A stretch of 64,000 nt of DNA, from positions 248,001 through 312,000 of the forward strand of contig JACJZV010000001.1 in NCBI GenBank assembly GCA_020635395.1. Reading direction: 5' to 3'. Made by a program: the position numbers and the translations under genes. The first letter of the stretch is position 1. Every line of letters starts with the position of its first letter. Source of the stretch: Flavobacteriales bacterium (lineage in GTDB: Bacteria > Bacteroidota > Bacteroidia > NS11-12g > UBA9320). Shown one piece after another: positions 17,957-26,253 of the stretch. The notes under the pieces were generated by a model. That model saw only the letters and a program-made list of their open reading frames with translations. It was not told the DNA's origin and made no database searches.

Positions 17957-19303
17957 CTACGCACTCGGCAAATCGCGTTGTTCCATCAATTCCAGAACAA
18001 ATGTGCGATTTGTGATGCGATCTTCCCAGCCATTGGCAATTATTTTTTTCACTAATTTGGTATTTGCTTCGCCTTTCACTTTAGCCTCATAGTAAGGAAT
18101 GTTCGTGAAAGTTACCATTTCGTATTGCGATTGAAACAAGTCGGGGTGCAGCTCACACAAATCGTGCTCAATGTTTTTGTAATGCAAAAACTCTTCATCA
18201 CCCACTAAATCACGCATTTCTACGAAATTTTGCAGAGCCAAATCGGCAATAGAATCGGCATTTATTTTTCTTAATTTTTGATATTCGGCAAATGCGGCTT
18301 CCACGTTGTCGTTGTGTTTGGTAAGGCATTCGTCAAGAACCACGCAATCTTCGAAGGCACAATTCATGCCTTGACCAAAAAATGGAACTACGGCATGGCA
18401 TGCGTCTCCAATAAGTGCGGCTTTTTCCTTTACCCACGGGTAGCAACGCACGGTTACCAAACTTCCGGTGGGGTTGCTGAAAAAATCTTCGGTAAGCGTA
18501 GGCATCATCGGCACCGCATCATGAAAATGTTCGTTGAAAAAATTCATCAAATCTTGTTCTGTTTTGATGGTGTCAAAACTGTTTTTGCCTTCAAACGGGT
18601 AAAACAATGTGCAGGTAAATGTTTTGTCGGGGTTTGGCAGGGCTATCATCATATATTCGCCTCTGGGCCATATATGCAAAGAGTTAGGCTCCATGGCAAA
18701 TTGCCCGTCTTTGGTAGGAGGAATGGTCAATTCTTTGTAGCCGTGATCTAAAAAATCTTGCGAAAAATCCATACGGCTACTGGTTTGCATGGCCATACGC
18801 ACAGCCGAAAAAGCCCCGTCACCACCAATAATAAAGTCGGATTTTTCTGTAACTCGTTCTCCGTTTTCATTTTCAAAAATGGCTATCGAATTTTCAAAAT
18901 CAATATCCAAACATTTGTGGTTGAAAAACAATTGAACATGTTCATTTTCATCAGCTAATTCGAGCAACTGAATGTTGAGTCCACCTCTGGAAACCGAATT
19001 AATATATTGACCTTCGGTGCCATAAGGTTGGTATGAAAGTTCACCCGTTTCGGAGTGCATGGTGCGGCCATTCATGGGTATGGCATCTTTTAAAATATCC
19101 TCTTTCAGTCCTACTTTTTCCAACGCCCGCAAACCACGGGTAGAAAGAGCCAAATTGATGGATTTACCGGCACTGATGTCGGTGTTTCGCATATCGGGTC
19201 GGCGTTCAAAAACCTTTACTTCATAGCCTCGTTTGGCAAAATATACGGCCATTAGCGAACCCGCAAGGCCACCTCCCACAACTGTTATTTTTATTTTTGT
19301 CAT
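17957..19303 (-). CDS. kmo: Kynurenine 3-monooxygenase
   Basis: The product has 448 residues, the usual length. It is an FAD-dependent aromatic hydroxylase converting L-kynurenine to 3-hydroxykynurenine with NADPH and O2, on the tryptophan-to-quinolinate/NAD route or tryptophan catabolism. The FAD Rossmann motif GGGLAGSL is at residues 10-17. The second FAD motif, IGDACHAVVPFFGQGMNC, lies near 298-315. The family-typical GKSINLALSTRGLRALE is near 48-64. The C-terminus resembles the membrane-associating tail of KMO. It is unusual as first gene of a polysaccharide-assembly operon; no other kynurenine-pathway gene is in the window. Confidence 0.9.
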   Translation of the reverse strand: MTKIKITVVGGGLAGSLMAVYFAKRGYEVKVFERRPDMRNTDISAGKSINLALSTRGLRALEKVGLKEDILKDAIPMNGRTMHSETGELSYQPYGTEGQYINSVSRGGLNIQLLELADENEHVQLFFNHKCLDIDFENSIAIFENENGERVTEKSDFIIGGDGAFSAVRMAMQTSSRMDFSQDFLDHGYKELTIPPTKDGQFAMEPNSLHIWPRGEYMMIALPNPDKTFTCTLFYPFEGKNSFDTIKTEQDLMNFFNEHFHDAVPMMPTLTEDFFSNPTGSLVTVRCYPWVKEKAALIGDACHAVVPFFGQGMNCAFEDCVVLDECLTKHNDNVEAAFAEYQKLRKINADSIADLALQNFVEMRDLVGDEEFLHYKNIEHDLCELHPDLFQSQYEMVTFTNIPYYEAKVKGEANTKLVKKIIANGWEDRITNRTFVLELMEQRDLPSA

Positions 19304-19311
19304 ACTGAATG

Positions 19312-19343
19312 CAAGTTTAGGAAAGTATTTTTAGAAAACGCAA
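19312..19343 (-). promoter_or_regulatory. Candidate promoter for the kmo-polysaccharide operon
   Basis: On the minus strand, TTG (19343-19341) is followed after 21 bases by TAAACTTG (19319-19312), one mismatch from the Bacteroidota TAnnTTTG -7 element. The implied leader before the ATG at 19303 is only about 5 nt. Confidence 0.4.
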
Positions 19344-19394
19344 GTTTTGATTTTTATCATAAAAAAGTGGGGGTGCGTAAAAGCGTCTTTTTTT

Positions 19395-19450
19395 AACCAT
19401 TAAGAAATTTAGGTTCATTAAGTCTTAATTTTCTTAATGCCTGAATGGTT
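19395..19450. repeat. Hairpin-forming intergenic repeat
   Basis: Arms AACCATTAAGAAA (19395-19407) and, on the right, TTCTTAATG (19431-19439) followed by AATGGTT (19444-19450) form a nested imperfect stem. CATTAAG recurs within the loop. Similar CATTAAG-rich palindromic elements are, as I recall, scattered between genes in Flavobacteriia. Only one copy is seen in this window. Confidence 0.5.
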
Positions 19451-19608
19451 CAAGAAATAACACAATTTGAGTATCATGCTTTTCCACCTTTGAGGGGACG
19501 CGATACCACAGATTATAGTTTCTAACATCGCATAGCAGCTAATTCATTGCCGAGAACTAACATCTCTACCAAAAACTTCACTTAATTTGCAGCACAAAGA
19601 AAAAAAGC

Positions 19609-20367
19609 ATGGCAGGCCATAGCAAGTGGGCAAATATCAAGCACAGAAAGGCGGCACAAGATGCCCGCCGCTCAAAGGTTTGGACACGGATAATAAAAGA
19701 AATAACCGTGGCCGCTCGCGATGGTGGAGGCGATATTGCCTCCAACCCAACGCTGCGATTGGCCGTGCAAAATGCCAAAGGTGCCAACCTGCCAAAAGAT
19801 ACCATCGAACGTGCCATCAAAAAAGGGGTGGGCGGCGAAGGTGCCAATTTGCAGCCTATCAATTATGAAGGGTATGGGCCAAACGGCATTGCCATTTTTG
19901 TAGAAACCATGACCGACAACCTCAACCGAACAGTGGCCAATATTCGCTCCATTTATACCAAAAGTGGCGGAAGCCTTGGCACCAATGGCTCATTGAGTTT
20001 TATTTTTGACCAAAAAGGTGTTTTTACTTTTTCTAAAGAAAATATTGCCAAATGGAATGCTGAGGAGCTTGAATTGGAATTGATTGAAGGTGGAGCCGAA
20101 GAGATAGAGCCAACCGATGAAGGCCTTTCTGTTACCGTGGGTTTTGAAGATTTTGGCATGATGCAAAAAAAACTGGAAGAAATAGCCTTAGAAGCCACCA
20201 GTGCCGATTTGCAGCGAATACCCACAAGCACCACGGCCTTGGATGTAGAATCGGCCAAAAAAGTACTGGCCACCATCGAAAAATTTGAAGAAGACGACGA
20301 TGTAACCAACGTATATCATAATCTTGAACTGACCGACGACCTTTTGAACGCTCTTAATGCACAATGA
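19609..20367 (+). CDS. yebC: YebC/PmpR family transcriptional regulator or translation factor
   Basis: The product has 252 residues, full length for the family. The N-terminal signature MAGHSKWANIKHRKAAQDA and the following NPTLRLAVQNAKGANLPKDT are diagnostic. GYGPNGIAIFVETMTDN and RSIYTKSGGSLGTNGS lie in the middle domain. YebC-type proteins bind DNA in some species and relieve ribosome stalling at polyproline in others. The stop codon overlaps an ATG (ATGA at 20364-20367) that opens a truncated copy of the downstream carboxylase gene, so the ancestral operon was yebC-carboxylase. Confidence 0.93.
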   Translation: MAGHSKWANIKHRKAAQDARRSKVWTRIIKEITVAARDGGGDIASNPTLRLAVQNAKGANLPKDTIERAIKKGVGGEGANLQPINYEGYGPNGIAIFVETMTDNLNRTVANIRSIYTKSGGSLGTNGSLSFIFDQKGVFTFSKENIAKWNAEELELELIEGGAEEIEPTDEGLSVTVGFEDFGMMQKKLEEIALEATSADLQRIPTSTTALDVESAKKVLATIEKFEEDDDVTNVYHNLELTDDLLNALNAQ

Positions 20368-20519
20368 ATAAAGAACAAAAAAGAGAAAAGCTGCTTCGCA
20401 AACGCACCGAATCGAAACTGGGTGGGGCGAAAAACGCATCGAATCGCAGCACAGCAAAGGAAAACTGACTGCCCGAGAGAGGTTGGATTATTTGCTTGAT
20501 AAAAATTCGTTTGAAGAAA
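20349..20519 (+). repeat. Direct repeat, left copy (171 bases)
   Basis: This matches 21777-21948 with two substitutions (20455 and 20480) and one missing base near 20426. It covers the last six yebC codons and the first ~155 bases of the carboxylase reading frame. The two copies flank the inserted lipoprotein gene. Confidence 0.95.
20364..20519 (+). pseudogene. Truncated, frameshifted 5' copy of the acyl-CoA carboxylase beta gene
   Basis: About 52 codons of the carboxylase gene start at the ATG overlapping the yebC stop. Near 20422-20428 it reads GGTGGGGCG where the intact copy has GGTGGAGGCG, a one-base deletion that breaks the frame. Homology ends at 20519, where insert sequence begins. 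It is a non-functional remnant left by the insertion. Confidence 0.9.
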
Positions 20520-20539
20520 CTACCATTTCTAATAAAACC

Positions 20540-21595
20540 CTACTTAACTTGTTCCGCCTCGTTTAGCCTGTACAAATACGCTCCGTATTGGAGCAAAATT
20601 TGGTGATTCGACAATTGGTAGATTGTAACCATTCTTGTCCTAAGCCTAAATACATTTATTTTACCCGGTGGTAGAGTTTCATTAATCTCAAAAAAATCGT
20701 TTAATGCTTCGCTCTTTTTCTCCTCTTTCAAGTGTTTAAAATAAAGTTCCGAACTCGGAAAAGTTAGTTGTTGAATGTAGTCAAATCCCAATTCAGTATT
20801 ATTTATTTTCATCGATTTTTCTATGATTTCGATGGGTGTTTCATGGTTCAATTTTTCAATTACTGGTTTCTTTTTGAGTTCAGAAATACCTGGTTTTACA
20901 TACCAACAATCGTATTGGGTTGTGGTATCCAAAACATATCCTATCAAAACCGGCCGCCAGTTTCTACAAATTTCTTTTGGTATTTTTTTTATATCGTTCC
21001 AATTCTGGCAACAGTTTTCTGCTATCATACTGTCAGAATCATTGCCACAGGTAATGTTGAATGTTTCAATAAATTGAGCTATAATATCCTTAAACTTATG
21101 CGAATAAGGTGAATTAAAATGATGCCAAATGAGTATTTTTCCATTTCGAACCACATAATGATCGGTTTTATCTATGCCAAAATCGTAGATGTGCTGCTGG
21201 GTGTATAAGTCGTTAAAAAACCATTTTGCACTATCTCTTGATTTGAATTGATAAACACTAAACCGTGTGTTTAAACTTCTCCATTTTTTTGACAATTCAA
21301 AACGATATTCAATCCTAGTAAATATTTCATTATCAAGTGTATCGCACACCAATTTGTATCTCAGTTCAGAATCAACATATCGAAACAAACTATCCAATTT
21401 TTGGCGATAAATGCTTAATCGGCTGTTTGAAAATTGATCAACATAGATTGACTTAGGCGATGCAATAATCGTATCAAACCTTATTGAGTCGGATTTTTTT
21501 TCTATGTAATTGCCCTCAGTATTGGTTGAATTATTTACGCACGATAAATAAACAATTTGAAGCAAAAATATTTGGAATATAAACTTTACCTTCAT
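20540..21595 (-). CDS. Lipoprotein of unknown function carried on the insert
   Basis: The product has 351 residues from the ATG at 21595 (MKVKFIF). An upstream in-frame ATG at 21616 would add 7 residues ahead of the signal peptide. The lipobox VYLSC puts the lipid-modified Cys near residue 19. The rest is polar, with no motif I recognise and many Tyr/Phe/Lys residues (YRQKLDSLFRYVDSELRYK, WRSLNTRFSVYQFKSRD). The gene faces opposite to its neighbours, is flanked by 171/172-base direct repeats, and appears more AT-rich than the yebC and carboxylase genes, so it is probably acquired. A beneficial cargo or an immunity-like role is conceivable but unsupported. Confidence 0.7.
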   Translation of the reverse strand: MKVKFIFQIFLLQIVYLSCVNNSTNTEGNYIEKKSDSIRFDTIIASPKSIYVDQFSNSRLSIYRQKLDSLFRYVDSELRYKLVCDTLDNEIFTRIEYRFELSKKWRSLNTRFSVYQFKSRDSAKWFFNDLYTQQHIYDFGIDKTDHYVVRNGKILIWHHFNSPYSHKFKDIIAQFIETFNITCGNDSDSMIAENCCQNWNDIKKIPKEICRNWRPVLIGYVLDTTTQYDCWYVKPGISELKKKPVIEKLNHETPIEIIEKSMKINNTELGFDYIQQLTFPSSELYFKHLKEEKKSEALNDFFEINETLPPGKINVFRLRTRMVTIYQLSNHQILLQYGAYLYRLNEAEQVK

Positions 21596-21776
21596 TTTAC
21601 CTTTCAATACAACCAATAAAGTTGAGTATTATTCTCTCTCAACCTAAAAAAAACAAAACATTTTGAAGGTAACTATAAATTTCGGGCCGATTATCTACTT
21701 TAAATTATTTAATGATGTAGCCCACAAAATAATCATTTTGAATTTAATTTGTAGCCGAACATTTGAAACCGCTATC

Positions 21777-21948
21777 CGCTCTTAATGCACAATGAATAAA
21801 GAACAAAAAAGAGAAAAGCTGCTTCGCAAACGCACCGAATCGAAACTGGGTGGAGGCGAAAAACGCATCGAATCGCAGCACAGTAAAGGAAAACTGACTG
21901 CCCGAGAGCGGTTGGATTATTTGCTTGATAAAAATTCGTTTGAAGAAA
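21777..21948 (+). repeat. Direct repeat, right copy (172 bases)
   Basis: This is the intact copy of the repeat at 20349-20519. It begins with the last six yebC codons, stranded here out of context, and runs into the functional carboxylase gene. Confidence 0.95.
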
Positions 21949-23339
21949 TTGGTGCTTTTGTAAAACACCGAAGCACCGACTTTGGACTGGATAAACAACA
22001 TTATTTGGGCGATGGAGTGGTGACAGGTTATGGCACCATCAACGGACGATTGGTTTATGTTTTTTCGCAAGATTTTACCGTTTTTGGTGGCTCGTTGTCG
22101 GAAACTCATGCCGAAAAAATTTGCAAAATCATGGACATGGCCATGAAAAACGGTGCCCCGGTTATTGGACTCAACGATAGTGGTGGGGCTCGGATTCAGG
22201 AAGGCGTGGTTTCATTGGGCGGCTATGCCGATATTTTTTATCGAAATACATTGGCCAGCGGGGTTGTTCCACAAATTTCGGCCATCATGGGGCCTTGTGC
22301 AGGTGGTGCGGTTTATAGCCCAGCCATTACCGATTTTATTATGATGGTGGAAGACACTTCGTATATGTTCGTAACGGGACCAAACGTAGTAAAAACCGTT
22401 ACCAACGAGGAGGTTTCGAGCGAAGATTTGGGGGGTGCTTCTGTGCATTCCACCAAGTCTGGGGTGGCACATTTCACGGCAGCCAACGAGGTGTTGGTGT
22501 TGGAGCAAATCAAAAAATTGATGAGCTACATTCCACAAAACTGTGAAGAACAAGCACCTCAAAACGAGTATAACGTAACCGCTGAAATTCGACCGGAATT
22601 AGACAAAATCGTTCCTGAAAATGCCAATCAGCCGTATGATATGCGAGATGTGATAAACGGGGTGATAGATGAGGCTTCTTTTTTTGAAGTGCATAAAGAT
22701 TTTGCCGAAAACATTGTGGTAGGTTTTGCCCGATTGGGTGGCCGAAGCATTGGGGTTATTGCCAACCAGCCTGCTTTTTTGGCCGGAGTTTTAGACGTAA
22801 AATCGAGCCAAAAAGGGGCGAGATTTGTGCGTTTTTGCGATGCGTTTAACATCCCATTATTGGTGTTTGAAGATGTTCCCGGATTTTTGCCCGGCACCGA
22901 TCAAGAGTGGAATGCCATTATTACCAACGGAGCAAAGTTGCTCTATGCCTTTAGCGAAGCCACCGTGCCGAGAGTAACCGTTATTACCCGAAAGGCTTAT
23001 GGCGGTGCGTATGACGTGATGAATAGCAAACACATTGGTGCCGATATGAACTTTGCATGGCCGAGTGCCGAAATAGCTGTAATGGGTGCAAAAGGTGCTG
23101 CGGAAATTATTTTTAAGAGAGAAATATCGGAAGCTGCCAACAGCGAGCAGGCATGGAAAGACAAAGAGGAAGAGTATGCCAATATTTTTGCAAACCCCTA
23201 TCGGGCGGCAGAAAGAGGTTTTATCGACGAGGTGATTTTGCCCGAAGAAACCCGTGCAAAGCTGATAAAAGCCTTTAAAATGTTGGAAAACAAGGTGGAT
23301 AAACTACCTAAAAAGAAACACGGAAATATTCCTTTGTAA
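21792..23339 (+). CDS. Acyl-CoA (propionyl-CoA-type) carboxylase, carboxyltransferase beta subunit
   Basis: The product has 515 residues, a full-length PccB/MmdA-type carboxyltransferase that moves the carboxyl group from biotin to acyl-CoA. It shows the N-terminal KGKLTARERLDYLLD, the oxyanion-loop regions SGGARIQEGV and MGPCAGGAVYSPA, and in the C-terminal domain FEDVPGFLPGTDQEWN and RKAYGGAYDVMNSK. The product may act in propionate or branched-chain catabolism, or in malonyl-CoA/methylmalonyl-CoA formation. Biotin carboxylase and carrier subunits are not in the window. The insertion has cut it off from yebC, so it may use a promoter inside the insert. Its stop is one base before glf. Confidence 0.9.
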   Translation: MNKEQKREKLLRKRTESKLGGGEKRIESQHSKGKLTARERLDYLLDKNSFEEIGAFVKHRSTDFGLDKQHYLGDGVVTGYGTINGRLVYVFSQDFTVFGGSLSETHAEKICKIMDMAMKNGAPVIGLNDSGGARIQEGVVSLGGYADIFYRNTLASGVVPQISAIMGPCAGGAVYSPAITDFIMMVEDTSYMFVTGPNVVKTVTNEEVSSEDLGGASVHSTKSGVAHFTAANEVLVLEQIKKLMSYIPQNCEEQAPQNEYNVTAEIRPELDKIVPENANQPYDMRDVINGVIDEASFFEVHKDFAENIVVGFARLGGRSIGVIANQPAFLAGVLDVKSSQKGARFVRFCDAFNIPLLVFEDVPGFLPGTDQEWNAIITNGAKLLYAFSEATVPRVTVITRKAYGGAYDVMNSKHIGADMNFAWPSAEIAVMGAKGAAEIIFKREISEAANSEQAWKDKEEEYANIFANPYRAAERGFIDEVILPEETRAKLIKAFKMLENKVDKLPKKKHGNIPL

Positions 23340-23340
23340 G

Positions 23341-24462
23341 ATGACGAAACAGTACGACATCCTCATTGTAGGAGCAGGACCGGTGGGCTGTGTGGTGGCC
23401 GAGCGATTGGCCAAAACCAAGGGTTGGAGCTGCCTTATTATTGACAAACGCGACCATATTGCCGGAAACTGTTACGACCGAGTGCACGAAAGTGGTGTGC
23501 TGATTCATCAATACGGCCCGCATTATTTTCGATCAAACAAAAAGGAACTGATTGACTATCTCGGGCAATACACCGACTGGATACCGGGAAATTATGAGGT
23601 TAAGAGTTATTTTAATGGAGAATTATATCCGTTCCCTATCAATTTACTCACGCTGGGACAGTTTTTTAATCGAGAATTTACGGCAGAAGAAGCCGAGGCT
23701 TTTTTAAACGAAATTCGTGATGAAAATGCCGACCCCAGAAACTCCGAAGAGTTTGTGCTATCAAGAGTTGGTAAAGAACTGTATGAGGCATTTTATTTAA
23801 ACTATACGCTTAAACAATGGGAAACACATCCAAAAGATTTAAACAAATCGGTATGCGGCCGAATACCTGTTCGGTTTAACAAAGACATTCGGTATGTTGA
23901 CCACGAATATCAGCTTACACCAAAGGCAGGATTTACCCAAATGTTCCACAACATGATTGACCACCCGTTGATAGAAGTGCAGTTGAACACCGATTTTAAC
24001 GATGTCAGAAATGAAATAAAGCCGCGTATAGCCACGCTTTATTCAGGCCCTGTTGATGCGTATTTTAATTTTGAATTGGGCAAATTGCCATGGCGGTCGC
24101 TCGATATTTCGTTTAAAGAATTTAAGGAAGAGTACAAACAACCTTGTGTTCAAATAAATTATCCAAACGATCACGAATACACCCGTTCGGTAGAAATAAA
24201 ACATGTTACCGCCCAAAAAAGCGACAATACGGTTATTTCGTATGAAGTGCCAACCTGGGATGGCGACCCTTACTACCCAGTTCCGGCAGACGAAAATGCT
24301 GCACTTTATGCAAAATACAAGGCCCTGGCCGACAAGGAAAATGCCGAAAATAAAGTCTATTTTGCGGGCCGTTTGGCAAGGTATCTTTACATTAATACCG
24401 ACGAAGCCATTGAAATGGCTCTTGAAACTGCCCAACAAATAATGAAAGATGCAGCAAAATGA
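23341..24462 (+). CDS. glf: UDP-galactopyranose mutase
   Basis: The product has 373 residues, the family length. This FAD enzyme interconverts UDP-galactopyranose and UDP-galactofuranose, the donor for galactofuranose-containing surface glycans. The FAD motif GAGPVG is at residues 11-16, followed by the family signature DKRDHIAGNCYD (about 37-48) and HQYGPHYFRSN. NYTLKQWETHPKDL and FAGRLARYLYINTDEAI, typical of this family, are also present. It overlaps the following glycosyltransferase gene by 14 bases, suggesting joint use in glycan synthesis. Confidence 0.92.
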   Translation: MTKQYDILIVGAGPVGCVVAERLAKTKGWSCLIIDKRDHIAGNCYDRVHESGVLIHQYGPHYFRSNKKELIDYLGQYTDWIPGNYEVKSYFNGELYPFPINLLTLGQFFNREFTAEEAEAFLNEIRDENADPRNSEEFVLSRVGKELYEAFYLNYTLKQWETHPKDLNKSVCGRIPVRFNKDIRYVDHEYQLTPKAGFTQMFHNMIDHPLIEVQLNTDFNDVRNEIKPRIATLYSGPVDAYFNFELGKLPWRSLDISFKEFKEEYKQPCVQINYPNDHEYTRSVEIKHVTAQKSDNTVISYEVPTWDGDPYYPVPADENAALYAKYKALADKENAENKVYFAGRLARYLYINTDEAIEMALETAQQIMKDAAK

Positions 24463-25180
24463 GTTGGTTTGGGTAATAATGCCCGTTTACAATGAAGAGG
24501 AATCGTTAGCCCACGTTTTAGACGAGTGGCTTCCCGTATTCAGAAAAAATCTGAACAACTTTGTTTTTTGCGTTTTAAACGATGGGTCGAAAGATAAAAG
24601 CCTTGAAATTGCCAACCAGTATGCGGCACAAAACCCTGAAATAAAAGTGGTGGACAAGCCCAATTCCGGACACGGACAGTCGTGTATTTTTGGGTATAAG
24701 CTGGCTATAGAAAATAATGCCGATTGGGTTTTTCAAATGGATAGCGATGGCCAATGCAATCCCAATTATTTTGCCGACCTGGTAAAGCAATCTTCTCAAA
24801 ATCAGGTGGTTTACGGCTACCGAAAAACAAGAGACGATGGCATGAAACGGTTTTATATATCGCGAATAGTGAGCATTTTTATTTGGTTTGCTACCCGAGT
24901 TTGGGTAAAAGATGCCAACGTTCCTTATCGGTTTATGCATATTTCTACCTTAAAAAAAGTGGTTGACCATGTTCCGAAAGACTTTCATTTAGCCAACATC
25001 TTAATCAGCACGTATCAAAAAAATACGTTTGGTATAAAATGGGTCAACATCCACTTTAACGACCGATTTGGTGGAGAACCGTCGGTAAAGTTATCGCTCT
25101 TTGCACACCACGGTTTGGTAATGTTTCGGCAGTTGAAAGCGGCGTATAAGGCTGTGAAAGCATTGCAGAAATACAAATGA
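24449..25180 (+). CDS. Family 2 glycosyltransferase (GT-A fold)
   Basis: The product has 243 residues. The N-terminal VIMPVYNEEESLAHVLDEW and the nucleotide-sugar binding region VLNDGSKDKSLEIA are followed by the metal-binding DxD-type motif in QMDSDGQCNP (about residue 99). The C-terminal ~25 residues include no clear membrane helix. It resembles dolichol-phosphate-mannose-synthase-like enzymes that transfer sugar to lipid carriers or glycans. The overlap with glf suggests that it works in the same glycan pathway. Acceptor and donor are unknown. Confidence 0.85.
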   Translation: MQQNELVWVIMPVYNEEESLAHVLDEWLPVFRKNLNNFVFCVLNDGSKDKSLEIANQYAAQNPEIKVVDKPNSGHGQSCIFGYKLAIENNADWVFQMDSDGQCNPNYFADLVKQSSQNQVVYGYRKTRDDGMKRFYISRIVSIFIWFATRVWVKDANVPYRFMHISTLKKVVDHVPKDFHLANILISTYQKNTFGIKWVNIHFNDRFGGEPSVKLSLFAHHGLVMFRQLKAAYKAVKALQKYK

Positions 25181-25824
25181 TACGGAGTTATTTGTCAGAA
25201 TTTTTAGGAACTTTTTTGTTGGTCTTAATTGGCTGTGGTGCAGAGACAATCGGCAAAACCTGGCCTTTAGTTTTTATAGCTATTTCATGGTTTTTGGCCG
25301 TTTTAATTCCTATTTTGACTATGAAAAAATTAGGTTCTACCCATTTTAATCCGGCTGTATCATTGGCATTTTGGGCAAAAGGCAATCTGGCAAGCAAGAA
25401 CCTAATGGCTTTTTGGGCAGTCCAATTTGTTGGGGCGGTGCTGGCTGCCTTTACTATAAAAATGTTCTTTGGAAATCCGGAATTGGTGGGCAATAATATT
25501 CCGAAGGTTAATGCCGGATGGCAGTTTTTGACCGAGTTTGGTTTTAGCTTTACTTTGATGCTTACCATTTTGTTTACAGAAAAAATGGAACGCTATGCCC
25601 CTTTTTTGGTAAGTTTAGTTGTGGGTGTAAACGTATATTTGGCCGGACTTTATACCACTTTGGGGATGAACCCGGCACGTAGTTTTGGCCCGGCGTTGGC
25701 CACCAACAATTATACGCAGTTGTTGATTTTTATTTCAGCTCCCATGATGGGAATGCTTCTTTCAATATTCATTTTTAAAAACTATGCAAAAGAAAAACCT
25801 GCTGGTGCTCTGCACCGGAAATAG
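25177..25824 (+). CDS. MIP-family aquaporin, probably an arsenite channel (AqpS-like)
   Basis: The product has 215 residues with six membrane helices and two re-entrant NPA boxes: HFNPAVSLAF (about residue 57) and GMNPARSFGP (about 166). This is the standard aquaporin layout. It overlaps the preceding glycosyltransferase by 4 bases, and its 3' end overlaps the following arsC-like gene by 41 bases. In Sinorhizobium meliloti an aquaglyceroporin (AqpS) coupled to ArsC releases arsenite by facilitated flow. The tight coupling here suggests the same use. No ArsB or Acr3 pump and no ArsR gene are nearby. Water or glycerol transport remains the alternative. Confidence 0.8.
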   Translation: MIRSYLSEFLGTFLLVLIGCGAETIGKTWPLVFIAISWFLAVLIPILTMKKLGSTHFNPAVSLAFWAKGNLASKNLMAFWAVQFVGAVLAAFTIKMFFGNPELVGNNIPKVNAGWQFLTEFGFSFTLMLTILFTEKMERYAPFLVSLVVGVNVYLAGLYTTLGMNPARSFGPALATNNYTQLLIFISAPMMGMLLSIFIFKNYAKEKPAGALHRK

Positions 25825-26194
25825 CTGCCGAAGTCAAATGGCAGAAGCCTATTTTCGGCTTTATCACGGCGATAGATTTGACGTTTATTCTGCCGGAATA
25901 GAAAAACATGGCCTTAATCCGTTTGCCATGGGCATATTACTGGAAGACGGAATTGACCTTTCAAAACACGCATCCAAAACAATTGAAGAATTGCCCAAAA
26001 TAGATTTTGATTTGATTATAACCGTTTGCGACCATGCCAACGAGGTTTGCCCCATTTTTTCAGGAAACGGGCAACGCATTCATCACAATTTTAAAGACCC
26101 GTCAAAGGCTGAAGGCACTGCCCAGCGGCTTATCGCAGCGTTTAGAAAAACCAGAGAAGAGATAAAAACATTTGCCAAAGATTTTACGGTTTAA
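25784..26194 (+). CDS. arsC: Thioredoxin-coupled arsenate reductase (LMW phosphatase-like ArsC)
   Basis: The product has 136 residues. The P-loop CTGNSCRSQMAEA has Cys10 and Cys15, and the redox pair Cys82 and Cys89 lies in VCDHANEVCP. Residues 10, 82 and 89 match the catalytic triad of Staphylococcus plasmid pI258 ArsC. The enzyme reduces arsenate to arsenite, using an intramolecular disulfide cascade regenerated by thioredoxin. The frame overlaps the aquaporin 3' end by 41 bases, and a strong terminator follows. A plain LMW tyrosine phosphatase is less likely because both redox cysteines are present. Confidence 0.88.
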   Translation: MQKKNLLVLCTGNSCRSQMAEAYFRLYHGDRFDVYSAGIEKHGLNPFAMGILLEDGIDLSKHASKTIEELPKIDFDLIITVCDHANEVCPIFSGNGQRIHHNFKDPSKAEGTAQRLIAAFRKTREEIKTFAKDFTV

Positions 26195-26196
26195 GC

Positions 26197-26237
26197 AAAA
26201 AAAAGGCTGCCTCATTCAATATGAGGCAGCCTTTTTT
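26197..26237. terminator. Bidirectional terminator between arsC and the porin gene
   Basis: A perfect 11-bp GC-containing stem (26205-26215 with 26221-26231) and a 5-nt loop are flanked by an A-tract on the left and a T-tract on the right. It therefore works for both converging genes. Confidence 0.9.
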
Positions 26238-26253
26238 ATGAAATTGAAAAACG

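Larger units (their letters stand above)
19304..19608. other. 305-base divergent intergenic region, kmo/yebC
   Basis: No gene seen. It holds a leftward promoter candidate near kmo (19312-19343), a repeat-like hairpin (19395-19450), and a rightward TTAATTTG (19582-19589), close to the TAnnTTTG -7 element, 20 bases before yebC. Confidence 0.6.

Noticed and set aside
20188..20457. Minus-strand ORF overlapping yebC and the repeat
   Set aside because: It lies opposite a well-supported gene and the duplicated segment, and lacks recognisable motifs.
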